64,000 nt of DNA from Larimichthys crocea (GCF_000972845.2 NC_040032.1:9088334-9152333), one strand, 5' to 3'. Numbered from the stretch's first letter, positions 39,578 to 53,590 are shown. A program made the numbers and translations. The notes: generated by a model from the sequence alone, not told the origin.

Positions 39578-40788
39578 GAGTCCACCACCACAGTTCGTGT
39601 CGATACGATCAAAGGCATTGCGAGACATTGGGCCCACTTCCGATGGATTGGCTGTTACGGCAAAGAGTTTGGAGTTCAGACATGAAACTTCAACCATCAG
39701 CCAGCCTGGTTGAAGACCATATCCATCAAGTTTCATGTAAATCGGACAAGTGTGCGCTCTGTACTGGGATGTCTGAGAGTATCAGTCAACACTGGAAGTC
39801 CAAATCAATATGAAGATATGAGCAAAAATGCATTTTTCTACTATAGCGCCCCCTAAAGGTCAAAGGTCACCAAGCCTTCAAAGAAGGGGTCTGAGTCTGT
39901 GTTAGAAGTTTGAAGTCAAAACATCAAACTGTTGGAGATATGGCTCCACTTCCTGTTTGGCGTCGTCGCCGCTGAGTTTGATTGGCTGCTACGGCAGATG
40001 GAAACGAAAAATTAAAAAATCACATGATAATTTTGTGCTTTGGTTGAAGACTCTGTGCGTCAAAGTCTCCTGGAAATCAGACAATCTGCGTGACCTGAAA
40101 TGCTTTTGAAGGTTTTGATCCAAAGATCCACGGCACCTCGTTTGTGAAATTTGGACCGACGGGTCCAAGTTATGAAGCTGAATGCACTTCAAACTTTGAC
40201 ATGTTGGGGGCGCTACAGGTCAACGTACAGGCATGATAATTCTTGAGGTTGACCATGGGACTGTCCTGAATATGTGTGACAAGTTTCAAATCTTTTCCAC
40301 CGTGGCGTTCTAGGGGCTTCGCTGCTCGGCACCAATTATTCTGAGACCTTCAGTCAAAGATTCACTGTCAACTCTTTTTCTAGAACTGATTGTTTGGTCA
40401 CCACACGACGTCTAAACTGAGCCACCGAAAGGTTTTAAAAAAAAATCAAGTCATTTTATTACATTATTGGGTTTTTCATCATCAAGTAAGAACTTTTCAT
40501 GAAATGACTCATTGGCATACAGAGTTTGTTTACAGAGTTGCTGCATCCTTTGAATGTACAGCTTGTTTATTTTCACATTATCAATTTCAAGACAGCGCCA
40601 TCTTTCAAGACCTGACAGGAAGTCCATCAGTTGGTCAATGTGACACCTGCTGAATTAAATAGCAGCACACCTGAGAAAAAAGTCTTCGGCCCAAGCACCG
40701 GATCCTACAAAGACTCAAACACCAGACACTAAATCACCTTTAAATCGGAGGAACGAGGTACCCGTTAAGAAACCAGCCACAGTTTTTT

Positions 40789-42070
40789 CTAATCTTGGGG
40801 CCTTCGTTTACCAGATCGTCCAGGCTCTGTCCGTCAAAGCGTATGAAGTGCCAGCCTTCGCTGGCCGTCAGGTCCTGAGCTCCTTTCGTGGCATAAAAGT
40901 CTCGAGCTGGAGTATTCACGTCCAACACGAGAGCTGCAGCCGCACACACACTGCTCTTCTTCCCCCCCTGACCAACAAAGACGATGAATGAATCCGGTCT
41001 GCAAACATCAACAAAACTTCAAACCGGAGGTGAAAAGAAAGATCTTACCTCGCGACTTTGCTCATCAGACCTTTGCCGATGCTTCCTGTCGGGAACGCAG
41101 AGTTCTAAAGCGTGAAGAAATGATGGTTTCTTTGTTCTGTCAAAGTGTTTTACCTCTGAATTCTGGCATCACGTACAGATCCTCAAATACACCGAGCGGC
41201 CCATCCACGTGCTGTACGTGTAGAAGTACAGAGGTATCGACAAGCGTGAATCCTGGAAGGACGACAAAGACCACAGACGTTTTATTATCTGCACGACGCG
41301 AGAAGAAGACGTCAGCGACTCGACACTTCACCTTCTTCAGATTTATTCTGCTCTGGAACTTCGGCGACGAGACATTCGAAGAACGGATTCTGGCAGAACC
41401 CGTCACGCTCCAGCTCTAAGTGATTCAAACGAGACAGAATCAGAAATACAAACATCTCATCCTCCAGTTAATTTAATATAGGTAACAATCATTTACCGTC
41501 ATCAACCGAGACACGAATAAACGTGACCACGTTCGTTTAATATTTCACCCAGAGAGCGCGCAGACGTCAGCCGAGCCAAACTATTTCACTGATTCTGGTG
41601 AAACGGATCATATTTTTGGAGGAATGTTTTCTGGTTTTCCCTCTGATGTCCTCCGGCTGCTCCGCCTCAACTCTCTGTGATTTACAGAGTTTATGATGGA
41701 CAGTGAAGTAAACTGCTGACAGCTGTAGCTGCTGTTAGCTCAGTTTGTCAGCTTGCGAACGGTTTGATCAGAGTAATGTAACAGAGAATACTCGAGTACA
41801 GCTGTAGTACATAGTTACCACAGTGGGATTACACTGTTACTGATATTTCAGTTAATGAAACTTATCTTCTAAATTTACTTTATGGAAATCTTCACCTGGT
41901 CAGACATTTTTTCAAAAACCGCCAGCTCCTAAAAAACACCCAGAGAAGAAAGTTAATTAAGTTAATTAACGTGATTAAAGCTGCAAACTCAAACACACCG
42001 TTCACCTTGATCATCCTGGAGATTTCTCTGCAGTCTTCTTTAGCCTGCAGCTCTTATTGTTGAAATGCAT
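40789..42070 (-). pseudogene. Frame-damaged second copy of SAT2
   Basis: All six exons of the SAT2-type gene are recognisable, including LYVMPEFRG and GAQDLTASEGWHFIRFDGQS, but single-base losses shift the frame in several exons (last exon ends KIRKNCG...; exon 5 and exon 4 lose bases). Splice sites are largely retained. Probably sequence error or allele duplication, not a genuine pseudogene. Confidence 0.8.
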
Positions 42071-43020
42071 GTCTGTCTTTACCTGTCTGTCTCGTCCTTA
42101 TCTACCTGTCTGTCTGTCGTCTGTACTTTATACCTGTCTGTCTTATTACCATCGTTTTTTTTTTTAACGCTCTGCCATGTGCACAGAAATACTTCCGGTG
42201 TTCCAATTTGACCTTCAAAATAAAAGCCGAACATACACATACCACGCTGCATTCAGCTGAATATCGAGTTATTTATTTTCTGGTTTGTGAAATATAATAT
42301 ATTATAATAAAAAAACGTTTTCCATCAACATTATATCTTAAATCAATATCAGGATGAAGAAAACAAAAATAAAACTTTATTTTGAAATGGCAAGCTCTAG
42401 GTTTTATACTGCAATGCACACTGGGAGTTGTAGTGCACGTAGTTTAATCTTGTACACCCAAGCAGCAAACTCACCTGTTCAGGTTACATTAAGGCTTAAA
42501 GTTATGCAGGATTAGAGCGTGGACGCTTGATTGTTGTGTTACTTTACAAAACATGAAACGAAGAATTCTGATAATAGAGTACTTTTACTTAAAGTCTTGA
42601 GGACTGTAATGCAGTATTTCATACACTGCAGTATACTATATTTGGCTTATTCTGGTTTTTTTTTTGTCTGTCACCAGGATGAAAAACTGCTGTCATCATC
42701 AAGTATAAAACCTGTCCGATATTTCTGTTGTATTTAAAGTGAAACACTTTGAACACGGGACGTCAGACATTCACTGAATAAAATCAGAAACACACACGAT
42801 CAAAGCTTTCATACAAAATCTGTTATTTAGGGTAAAAAAAGAATTGAATCATGGATATCAGCTGAAACATTAAGAGGTCAGTCTCAGTTTTCATTGGCAT
42901 TAACATATTTACAACATCACTTTGCTCTTCATCGGTCCAGAGTTCGGATGTTCCCCTCCAGAGTTTAACCCTTTAAGTTCAGCCCATACAAACCTGCAGC
43001 GACCCGGTTCAAACCTCGTC

Positions 43021-46000
43021 TCAGTGCGGGCGACTGCGTGCTCGCTCCGGGAGACTCGGACCTGTCGAGCTTCATCGCCGCTTCGAGTGGTTGGGAGGAG
43101 ATGGAGGTCGGTAACACGGAGCTCTTACTCTCCAGAGGGACGAGGCGGACGCCGGCAAGGACACCACGATGTATTTCTGCAGAGGTCGTGAAGTCGTCAG
43201 TCCGGGCCGCCGCCGGATCCAGTTTGACCAACGGTGCAAGGTGGAGGTGGCGCTGGAACGCGTGCTCGTGACCGGCGAGGCGACTGGGAAGAGCTGATGG
43301 TGATGACCTGCAGGGAAGACGGAGAACACTGGCTCGGCGACGTCACACCGGTCACGTTAGAATGAAATTAATAGAAATCAAACGCACCTGCGAGGGAGGC
43401 GGCTCCTGCGTGGTTGCCATCACGATGTACTTTGTCGCCGGGGGAGACGGCTGGACGGCGTCCCGGGCGAGGCGACATCAGGTGAGGGAGCTCGGGACCT
43501 TGATTATGCTGGGATGCGCGGTCCTGCCGACCCGCTGAGCCCGCTCTGGGAGACGGTGAGGTGGGGGCGAGCTGGCGGGAGGAGGACGCACGCTCGTTAG
43601 CTCGTTTGCCTGTTTGCTGCCATCTCATGCCATCTCTGTCCGTCGGGACACGTTACCGTGTGATCGTCAGCGTGGTTCTGTTGACCTGCTCGCTTGCAGC
43701 GCCGCCTGAGTCCTGGCCTTCATCACGTGGGAGCAAGCATCGGGCCGAGGTAACCGTAGTCTGTGCGGTACTGCTCCCCGTTGTCGGGCTGCGGTCGGAT
43801 CTTTGCGATGACGCTCGCGCAGTGTTTCTTTGGAACACATTTCATGACACGTGAGTAACTGACGAACGCCGCCTGAGCGACGCAGAACAATCACAGACTT
43901 TATTGATTACCAGCAAGAGGCTCTGACGTGGTCGGCTCCGATCTTATCGATGTTGGGACCACCGGTCTTCCATCACTGCTTTGATGCGAGCGCCCTCTAC
44001 AGAAAGCCGGGAGAGGATCAACGTCTTTATCACCTGTGAGGCGACAAGTGCGAGGATGACGTCGACTGAAGAGAAACAAAACGACCCCAAGCAAAGAAAA
44101 ACAGAATCGGACTCACGTCACGCTCCGAGCTCCAGCGAGTCCAGCGATGCAGCCGTAAAGCGTCGTCCACTGAGTTTTATCGTCCAACCAAACTCTGAGG
44201 AGACACGGACATCTTTAAAGTTCTGCTGCTACGTACCCTGAAGTTCATCCACTGAATACAACAACCACACACCTTAGTAAAAGTCTTTGTGATGCGGGAC
44301 TGGATGTTGTTGGTCGTGGTGCTGAAGGTTTTGCAGCTTTGGGCCATGAGGCGAGCGGCAAAGTCTCGCAGAGCCCAGTGGTTGCGACAATCGGTCGCAA
44401 ACCAGAGCTGCTTACTCCACGATGCACGTCACCACGGCCGGGATTGCTCGTGCAGCTACAAACAGACAGAGAAGACGTGTCTCGATTACAAGGATCAATA
44501 AATATATAATAACCTAAACAACAGATTGTTAACGCACTCACGTATTTCTCCAAATACAGCGTCGGGTGTCCATCAGAGCTTTGACCATCCGCATGGTATG
44601 CATAGCAGGGCGAGGTGTTCTGCACGACGTTCACGCGAACCTTCGAGAGAGAGAGAACAGTCAGCACAGATACACGCGTGTTTCAGGCATTGACAGGAGA
44701 AGACGGGAGAAGACGGAGAGGACAGAGAGGACGAGAGGAACAGAGAGGACAGAGAGGACAGAGAGGACAGAGAGGACCTACATCCTTCAGAAATAACGTG
44801 CTGAATCTCGGAAGCATCTGATAGAGTCCAGGATCTGTGGCATGCTCTGCAGAGCTTCCTGAAGGAGACAAGAGGAAACACAGTAGCAAAAGGAGGTTAG
44901 CAGACAGTTTACACACAACGACAGACAGACAGACGAAGACAGACGACAGGACAGACACACAGACAGACAGACAGGGACAGACAGGACTTACAGCTCTTTG
45001 GCCTCACAGGAGCCGACCATGCTTCTGTGATCTCCTGTAGTAGAGCTGCTGTCCCACAGACAGCTCGTGCGTGCTGGTGTGCTTCAGCTTGATCGGACCT
45101 TTCTCCTTTCCTGAAAGACACGGACGGGAACTCGATGAAACTAAATCCAGATAATTACGACGGACGAAGGCGCGAGGGTGACGAGGACAGACACGGACCT
45201 TTGCCCTCCGCAGCCGTCGCTCCCGACCCTTGCCTGGATCGCACCGTCCTCCTCCTGACCGGGTTTGACGACTTTGAGCGGTTCTGTTGACTCGATTTTG
45301 TGCTCTTTCGGGGCTGAAAGTTCAAACGTAAAAGATCTAATTAGACGTTTTCCCTCAAATGTTTTGTGTTTTTTAAAACGACGTGAGCAGGACTCACCTG
45401 GTGGAGGTTCTCTGGAATCGCAGCTGCACGCCGTCGATACTTAACCAGTGAGCTGTGGGTTGACAACATGAAGCATGAGCTGAGACACAAGACAACATCC
45501 TGGACTTTAAGGACACGTCGGACTGATCGAACCTTTCAGAGACACGTTAGAGGAACTCTGGGCAGCGGCGTGTTGATGATGTCACTGAGTCTACTTCCTT
45601 CTCCTCGTAGAAGTGAAGCTCTCTGCCGCCGCCGCTGGCGAAGCGGAACGGGATGAACTCCTGCGACTGGAAGCCGAACAGAGGCTGGAAGGAGACAGAA
45701 CACACAGTGAAGCAACGAACACCGAGTCTCGTTGACTCAAAGCGTGCGCGCTCGCTCACCTCCACGTTTTTTAGTTTGAGAGCGTTATCGATGTCGCTCG
45801 TGGTTGTTTACGTCTCTTCCCGTGATGCATGAATTTGAGACGTCCTTTGGAAAGAGACAAAGAAAAGAAGATTAAGAACGTTTTGTTTTTCAGACTCTGA
45901 ACAAATAAAACATATTATTATTGTTCGTCGTCACCCTGAGCGATTTCCTTTATCCTGTAGCTGACTTCTTCCTCAGAGCGACGCAGCTTTCCTCCTGCAG

Positions 46001-46088
46001 CTGCCGACGCCATAGACTCGGCCATGGCCTTCATGGACTCCGTGGGCAGGACGACCGAACACTGCTTCGGCCGACGCTCCTCCGCCAT
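43021..46088 (-). pseudogene. Frame-damaged second copy of TAF6
   Basis: Exon by exon parallel to 32644-35738, starting [20 protein letters not shown]. Single-base indels in many exons break the frame, for example in the histone fold (GQLQEES becomes AAAGGKL) and the C-terminal tail. Introns show equal indel density, which argues against a normal gene with selection relaxed only recently. Confidence 0.85.
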
Positions 46089-47092
46089 GGCTGACGAAAC
46101 AAACATCAGTGAATAACAGCTCGACATCTTCAGGTGTACGCAGACGATGACAGCTCACGTCAGCAGACAGAAAGCTCATCAGAGTGTAAAACAGAGGCCA
46201 GTTCGATCCCTGGAGGTGTTACAGGCTAGCTGTGAGTGTTTCTCTGCAGCTTATGAGTCAAGCCTGAAACACGAATGAAACACGAGCTGACGGTAACAGC
46301 ACTGTGGTACCGGTCCGTCTGCAGGCACCGCACACAGAACAACTCTTCTCTCTCCATCTGTAAACTTCATGTCTCATTAATCATGTCCTAACTAAACTTC
46401 TTCCCTGGAGTTTCTGTCTCTGTCGTCCAGCAGGTTCTCGTGGATCGTGGCTGCTGCTGTGGTCCTGCAGACGTCCACTACACATATTACTACTGTCATT
46501 ATGCTGCCATATCTGCTACTGTAATCATTTTATCATCATGTAATTCATTGTCTTATTCTATTGTATATCATCATTGTAATTCTTGTCATTATTCATTCAT
46601 TGTAATTCATTGTCATTTTATCAGTCATTGTAATCATTGTCATTTTATCAGTCATTGTACAATTGTTTGTGTTGTTTGTCTGTGACATCTGTTGCACGTT
46701 GTCCGTCCTGGGAGAGACGTGCAAAGATAATAAAATCTGATTTGAATTGAGTTTTATTGTATTTTCATCATGTTCTTCTGTCGTTTCATTGTGTGTTAAC
46801 CTGCATACACCTGTAACACATGCTGCTTTCAAACAGGTGAGCCCTCACTTGTTGTGTGTGGTGTTTGTGTGTGTGTGTGTCACTTGTGTGTGTGTGTGTT
46901 GTGTGTGCTGTGTGTGTGTGTGTGTGTGTGTGCACTGTGTGTTGTTCTGTGTGTTGTGTGTGTTAATGAAAAAATAACTTACTTAAAAACATTAAAAAGT
47001 TGCAGATTGAGAGTTTAGTAATAAGTAATTAATAAATGTTTATTAAACATGAGTCATCGTAGAGTGTGTTTCTGTTACACACACACCACACT

Positions 47093-47137
<45 letters not shown>

Positions 47138-47222
47138 TATACACACACACATTAATTTAAATAAATAAAGTTACTTTAACCTCTGAGTATTTATTTAACC
47201 TGAGTCACAGCGCGGTAAACTC

Positions 47223-47271
<49 letters not shown>

Positions 47272-47512
47272 TAGCCGCCGTGCTAACAACTTAGCTCCCG
47301 CTGTCGTTACCTGTGCAGGTCTCTCTCCTCTGTCTCCTTTTGCGGGTTTTTGCGGGATCTGTGCGGACAGACGCGGTCAGTGTCGATCTGCGCAGCTGTC
47401 GGTGACTTTCAAAGTTTCCTGTTGTCGGAGTTTCTCCATCTCTGCGCGGGAAAACAACAAACCGACGAACCGAGCGACCGGCGCTAACGCTCCCCCGCCA
47501 TTTTGACGGAGC

Positions 47513-48540
47513 AGTGATGGTGGGAAGTTCGGTTCTTTTTAGGGAGTCGGATCATTCGACTCGGCTCACCAAGAAGAGCCGGATCTTTTAGTGTTGGAGT
47601 CTTTAAATTGACTCGGAACTAATCTTTTTTTTTTTTGTTCGTTTTCTAGTGCAGCGTTTTTAAAATTTATTTATTTATTGTAAAGAGAGAAGAGAACGAC
47701 AGAATATTAGGGACACATTAAAAAGAAAAAAGGAATTAATTACAAGATTAAGGTCGTTATTAAATATGGCGAGTAATTAATTCTCGCCACCATATTTGAT
47801 AATTCACTTTAATCTCGTAATTAATTCCAAAAAAATGTTTTTATTTAAATGTGGCCCTACTACTCCGTCATAGAAGAGAGATACTTTATTAATCTTTATT
47901 TCCCCTCAACAGGGAAATTCTTTTTTCCCACTTATTTACATGCATTTTTTAACCCCAAACAAACACACAGTACAAGTACAAGGCTCATAGACATGCAAAT
48001 GTGGAGAGAGATGGTGGAGTGATGGGCAGCCAGCCAGACTGGCGCCCTGCGAGCATTTGGGGAGGTTCGGTGCCTTGAACCGGCCACCCTCCGATTCCCA
48101 AGCAGAGTCCCTATGGACTGAGCTACTGCCGCCCCATGTTAAGTTATACAGTGTGCAACCGGTGCTCCATGCATACAGTGACTTAATGTCACGTGCGTGC
48201 TATGCATCCAACAATAGCTTTTTTTTTTTAAAGTAAATTATTCATGCTTACGTTTTTCTGTCTATTTTGTGCAATTCTAGTATTTTTTTTTTTACTTTTG
48301 AATATGTAGAAAAGATGTTTTGAATAATTTAAATTATATATAAATCATATAAGTCAAAACATCCCTAAATTTGGCTGAATTACTAAAAGTTTAAGTGGTA
48401 AAATGAAGATCCGGCTCTTTTTGGTGAGCTGAGTCGAATGATCTGACTCCCTAAAGAGAACCGAACTTCCCATCACTAATCGCGAGACTACGATCGAGGA
48501 ACCGAACTTCCCATCACTAATCGCGAGACTACGATCGAGG
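47513..48540. mobile_element. hAT-like element, second copy, with 41-bp tandem duplication at its end
   Basis: Matches 37409-38532; the SINE inside is internally deleted. At 48459-48540 a 41-base unit (accgaacttcccatcactaa... to gatcgagg) is repeated twice in tandem, spanning the element's right end and its flank. The first copy has it once. Confidence 0.65.
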
Positions 48541-48792
48541 TTTAAAGATTTATGGAAAATACCAGATTAAAAGAAAAATAAACTATTTTTAATGAGAGAA
48601 AATGCAAAAATATGAATAAATAGTTTCACATTATAAAAAAATAATAATTACAGTTTCCTGTTTTGGACAGTCCCGTTTTTTCTCCCGGAACCAATGTTAT
48701 CCATGAGTTTCCGGGGGGTTACTTATGTTGTAGCAGCGTCAGGCGTCAGGAGCGTGCGGGAAGGACACGCAAAAATAACAATAAAATAAATC

Positions 48793-50994
48793 ATGTTCAG
48801 ATTTTTACTCCGACACTCTTCAGTCGGTGTGTGTCAGTGCCTGGCCAGGTGTGACACGGCGGCGGCGGCGGCGGCTTCGGTCTCCAGGTGAGTGTGACAC
48901 AGGCAGGTAGGTGCAGGTCATTCAGCTGACTGACAGGCAGCTGTGTTTCCACATGCAGACTGGAGGAGGAGGCGGGGATCGAACCGGCGACCTCCCGATT
49001 AGTGGAACAGCTGTGAGGTGCAGTCAGCTGTTTCAATGAACCTGCACTGACAGCTCGTTTCCATGGTAACCTGTGCAGATGTGCATCATGTCTTCTGTCC
49101 ATCAGACTGAGTGTCTGCACAGCTGGAAGGAATGACCTCAAAGGTCAAAGGTCAGAAAGTGTTCAGCAGCCTCTGATGTCTTATGCTGTATTATTTATTG
49201 ACACTTGGCCAAGGAGAATTAGAGACACTCTCAAAGTTCATCAGAAGTGCCTGAGTCGGTCTCACATTCTGCCCAACTCATCCTGGTGGATCGACTTTAA
49301 ACCCCAAGATAACAGCACAAATACTACACGCCCAGAATGAGTCACAGAGAATGTCTTTACCCATGGAGGTGTTATTGTCAGCATATTCTAGTCTGGAGAC
49401 ACAGATGTCTGTTTACGCAGATTGGACCGTCAACAACAAGCTATCTATTATGACTATGAAGGCAGCAACAGGTCTCTGTGACCCTGGACACCACAGTGTT
49501 GAGATAGACTGGCACCTACTGTTCCCAACCAAAGACAAACAACTGATACTGCTGAGGACCTCAAGGCCCACACGGGACCTCAGGGCCCACACGGGACCTC
49601 GTGTAGAACGCTGTAGTTTTTACAGTGGAGCTGCACGATGTGTTTGAGCAGGAGCTCATGCAGTGGATGGGAGTTGTTGTCCGTGACACTGAGAAGTTTG
49701 TGGAGCCTTTTCTCCACGACCAGCTGCAGGAGCTCCAGACAGAGCACAGAGCACAGAGCACAGAGCCTTCTTCATCGCTCTGTGCAGTTTCACACTCTCA
49801 ACAACAACAGATAAAACATCTGCAACATGTGCACACGTTAAAGGACCTGAGCGTCCTCAGGAAGGACAGTCTGCTCTGTCTCTGTCTGCAGACAGCCTCA
49901 GTGTTGCATCTCCAGTCCAGTGTAGTCCTGCACCACCTCCACCTCCATCGTGGATCTCGTGAAGGGACAGACAGACTACAGGATGGTTTCATCGTATCGG
50001 TGCCGACATGTTTCTCTGTCATTTGTAAAGAAATCAACAGACGTCCTGCAGGAAGGAGGCGTCAGGGCAGAGAGGAAGAGCAGATCAACGTCTCTGACAT
50101 CATCATCATCATCATCATGTTCATACAGCCTGAGCCGAGCAGCGCGTCCATTACATGTTATAATAACGTCAGCATCACGTAGGCAGATGATCCAAGAAGC
50201 TCAGAGTCCTGACAATAATGGTCACGTATTAAATATTGTAATAATATTAACCCTGTGATGATGATGATGATGATGATGATGAACTCTGTCTTCTCTGACG
50301 CAGGGCTGCACACGGCGGAGCAGTCAGAGCCTTCAGCGGCTCAACTTCAGTCCGACTATGTGAGAAGAAAAGCGACGCTGCCTCCTCTGACCCGACAGAA
50401 GCTCCAGCTGAGCTCACACAGAAAGCTGCAGATGACGGACAGGATGAAGTCCTCAAGGTGGCCGAACGAAGCGAGGAGCCAGCGGGGTTAAAGACGGAGG
50501 AGGATGGAGGTCCGACGCAGCAGCAGCAGCAGACAGATGTTGAACAGGTCACAGCAAAGCATGGAGGTGGGAAGAGGAGCGGGAAAGAGAGTCTCATCGA
50601 CCTTCTGGGAGCCATGAAGGTGGAAGTGACCAACAAGAGGAAGCTGAAAAACAAAGTTACGCAAAGTTACGAGTCGACCTCCAAGACAGCAGATCTGGAG
50701 AGCACCATCACCATGTTCCAGCAGGTGACGGACCAGGCTTCAGCACAGAGGTGAGGACGGGGTGTGGATTCTGTCTCAGCGTGACGTGATCCGGTCTTGA
50801 TCTCTGGTCTCTGTGTTTCCTTTAGTGAGACTCTGGATCCCGAGCTGGTCGCGGCTGCATCAGCCGCCGCCTCCACGCTGCCGAACCGCAGCCAGGCCGA
50901 GTCGGAGCTGCTGAGGCAGCTGAGGCAGCACGAGGCCGTGAGCGAGGCGCAGAAGAAAGGCGAGACCAACGAGCTCGGGTACGTGTCGACTATC

Positions 50995-51027
<33 letters not shown>

Positions 51028-51905
51028 CGGGTATGTGAACGTCAGTTTAACGTAATAAACATTTCCTCAGAGTTATTATCGCTGACATGAAAGTTGGAAG
51101 GAATCCAAACCGACAGAAGACGTGGCCGGCCAATCAGATCTGGTTTGATGAGGACGGGCGAGGATACACTGACGACAGAGAAAACGCTGCGGAGACGGAC
51201 GCAGGTGGCAAAAGGTAAATCTGTCTTCATCATCATCATCATCATCATCTTTACTGGTTCTTCAGATGGACTGTGTCAATGTGAGTTTTATGTTCTAGGA
51301 GGAACCTGTTCACAGGAAAAAGGCTGAACATCTTCTCCCCGACGACTGAAGAAGGAGTCGAATCAACAGCCGGTAACAAAGTTCAGGGTGTTTAAATCAG
51401 ATGTCAGACAGACTTGGAGCTCATCTCATCTTGCTGCTGTCATATTTTCAGCTCGACCGACTCTCTGGGACGTGGAATTTGCTCATCAGCTGACTCAGGC
51501 GACCAACCACACGCCTCGAAACGGGCTCGAGGAAATGATCCAGTGGACCAAAGAGGGCAAAATGTGGCAGTACCCGGTCAACAACGAAGCCGGTGAGTAA
51601 CGTTGTTGTATATCCGGTTGAACGTTGGCGGAGGGATCGCGCTCACCGTGTCCTCTCGACTCTCGTCAGGCCTCGAGGAGGAAGCCGACGTCCCGTTCCA
51701 CGAGCACATCTTCTTAGACAAACACCTGGAGGACGGTTTCCCCCGGCAGGGACCGGTGCGTCACTTCATGGAGCTCGTGGTGGCCGGTCTGTCCAGAAAC
51801 CCGTATGTGACGGTCCAACAGAAGAAGGAACACATATCCTGGTTCAGAGACTACTTCCACCAAAAAGAGGAAGTCCTGAAGGAGGCTGAAGTTTACCTGA
51901 AATAA
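48793..51905 (+). CDS. mrps31: Mitochondrial ribosomal protein S31 (mS31), 7 exons
   Basis: Small-subunit mitoribosome protein. Exons: 48793-48887, 50304-50750, 50826-50978, 51071-51214, 51299-51372, 51452-51592, 51670-51905; in phase, 429 residues (human about 395). Exon 1 gives a basic, serine/alanine-rich presequence beginning [19 protein letters not shown] and ends in phase 2, exactly fitting exon 2 ([21 protein letters not shown]). Conserved segments follow: [78 protein letters not shown] and [20 protein letters not shown], matching the human C-terminus. A CCAAT box lies at 48691-48695. Polyadenylation signal ATTAAA at 52128. It is divergent from TAF6. The exon 1 choice is inferred from phase, targeting character and location. 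Confidence 0.9.
50258..50283. repeat. GAT microsatellite before MRPS31 exon 2
   Basis: About eight GAT units 20 bases before the acceptor. Others nearby: CAT at 50100-50118, GT at 51000-51027, CAT at 51227-51249, all intronic. Confidence 0.9.
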
Positions 51906-52619
51906 GACGATGACGTGTTTGTTGGACGTTCCACAGGTTCAAGAAGAAACTTTAAAATCACTGTTTAATCACGTCATCAAGTGTCGCTCGTATACGAAGA
52001 ATATAAAGCAGCAGAAACAGTTTCATTTCATTTTCTGTCACTCTGAGGTTGTTTGTTCACACAGGAAGTCACATGTGGTGTCAGATGAAATCATGATGTC
52101 AGGGTTTAGTTTTGCAGGTCAGGTGCATTAAAACATTTTCAAGGCAGATCAAAGATGAACGTTTCTTGTTTTCGTGTCAAAGATCTTCGTACGAGCGTGA
52201 TCAAGATGTTTTCTCAGCATCCAGGAGCTGCGATCAGGTTTACAGTCGCCTTGAACTCGGTGCCCTCTGCAGAGGAAGTTGCTTTTAAAGTTGAAAACAT
52301 GTTGAGAATGTGCCACACAGATTCCTGCCGGTCTAAAAAAAAACACCCGCAGTATCTATTGTCTGAGAGCGAGAGGCTGACAGCTCAGAGTGCCTCATTT
52401 CCACATTTTGTTCACTTTTCCTCAAACACACGGAGCTGATCGGCGTGATAAAACATGGAGCTGTGTGTGTGTGTGGTCACACCTCGTCCTGATGTCTGCA
52501 GGTGAGCCACCAGGTGGCGCCGCTGACAGCTGAGCATGCTCAGACCTGCAGACTCTGCAATGCAGCAATGAAACAGTGAGAACTTCCTTTAATTAAAATC
52601 ACTGTCTGAGGGGAATGCA

Positions 52620-52925
52620 CCTGCACAACACACACCTGTCACACCTCTACACACACCTGTCAGTCCTCTACACACACCTCTAACACCTCTACACACACCT
52701 GTCACTGCTCTACACACACCTGTCACTGCTCTACACACACCTGTCACTCCTCTACACACACCTGTCACTCCTCTACACACACCTGTCACTGCTCTACCCA
52801 CACCTGTCACTGCTCTACACACACCTGTCACTCCTCTACACACACCTGTCACACCTCTACACACACCTGTCACTGCTCTACACACACCTGTCACACCTCT
52901 ACACACACCTGTCACTCCCCACCTG
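52620..52925. repeat. 21-bp minisatellite downstream of MRPS31
   Basis: About 14 units of ctctacacacacctgtcact plus one base. Because 21 is a multiple of three, the minus strand shows a spurious TGVCRGV repeat frame. No gene lies between 52140 and 53600. Confidence 0.95.
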
Positions 52926-53234
52926 TGAAGAGAAACCTGTTCTCAGGTGGATCTGGTCTATGCTGAAGTGTTGTGTGATCACTGATCATCACGTCTGACT
53001 CTGAGGTGACACAGACTTTAGATTGTGTCTGATGTGCAGGACAGGAAGTGGTGGCAGATGAGTTTAAACTCACGCACAGTCTCCCTTAAAGGGCCAGTGT
53101 GTCTTTCTGGATGCAACCATTGACAATATAAACAATAGACGCCGTGTGCCAGCTGATCTGACCTTAAAGTCTCATTCTGAGGTAACAAAATCCTGAGGAG
53201 CACTTGAACGCACCGTGAGGTTGTAGTTCCCAGA

Positions 53235-53417
53235 GGACGGAGGCAGTGTTTGGTCCGTGAACGCAGCACCAGGCTGTGTGTGTGTGTGTGTGGTCCGTGA
53301 ACGCAGCACCAGGCTGTGTGTGTGTGTGTGGTCCGTGAACACAGCACCATGCTGTGTGTGTGGTCCGTGAACGCAGCACCAGGCTGTGTGTGTGTGGTCC
53401 GTGAACGCAGCACCGGG

Positions 53418-53464
<47 letters not shown>

Positions 53465-53590
53465 GTCCGTGAACGCAGCATCAGGCAGTGTGTGTGGTCC
53501 GTGAACGCAGCACCAGGCTGTTTTTGGTCCGTGAACGCAGCACCGGGCTGTGTGTGCGGTCCGTGAACGCAGCACCGGGCTGTGTGTCGC
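53235..53590. repeat. VNTR of about 30-60 bp units upstream of FOXO1
   Basis: About nine units of gtccgtgaacgcagcacc joined by GT runs of varying length (longest 53421-53461). It ends some 190 bases before the FOXO1 start codon, so it may lie in the promoter or 5' UTR. Confidence 0.9.

Larger units (their letters stand above)
39578..49607 (+). repeat. Second, direct copy of 28.9-39.57 kb
   Basis: Runs parallel to 28905-39567 from the interspersed repeat through SAT2, TAF6, the hAT-like element and MRPS31 exon 1. It differs by dense one-base indels (mostly in 39.6-47.5 kb) and by several discrete structural differences. It then continues uninterrupted into MRPS31. Most likely an uncollapsed allele. 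Confidence 0.9.

Noticed and set aside
40789..46088. Second SAT2 and TAF6 as tandem paralogues or true pseudogenes
   Set aside because: Introns and exons have equal indel density, the flanks are identical, and there is a 10-N gap between copies. Duplicate assembly of alleles is simpler.
52589..52915. Repeat protein frame TGVCRGV
   Set aside because: Product of a 21-bp minisatellite downstream of MRPS31; no start context, splice sites or homology.
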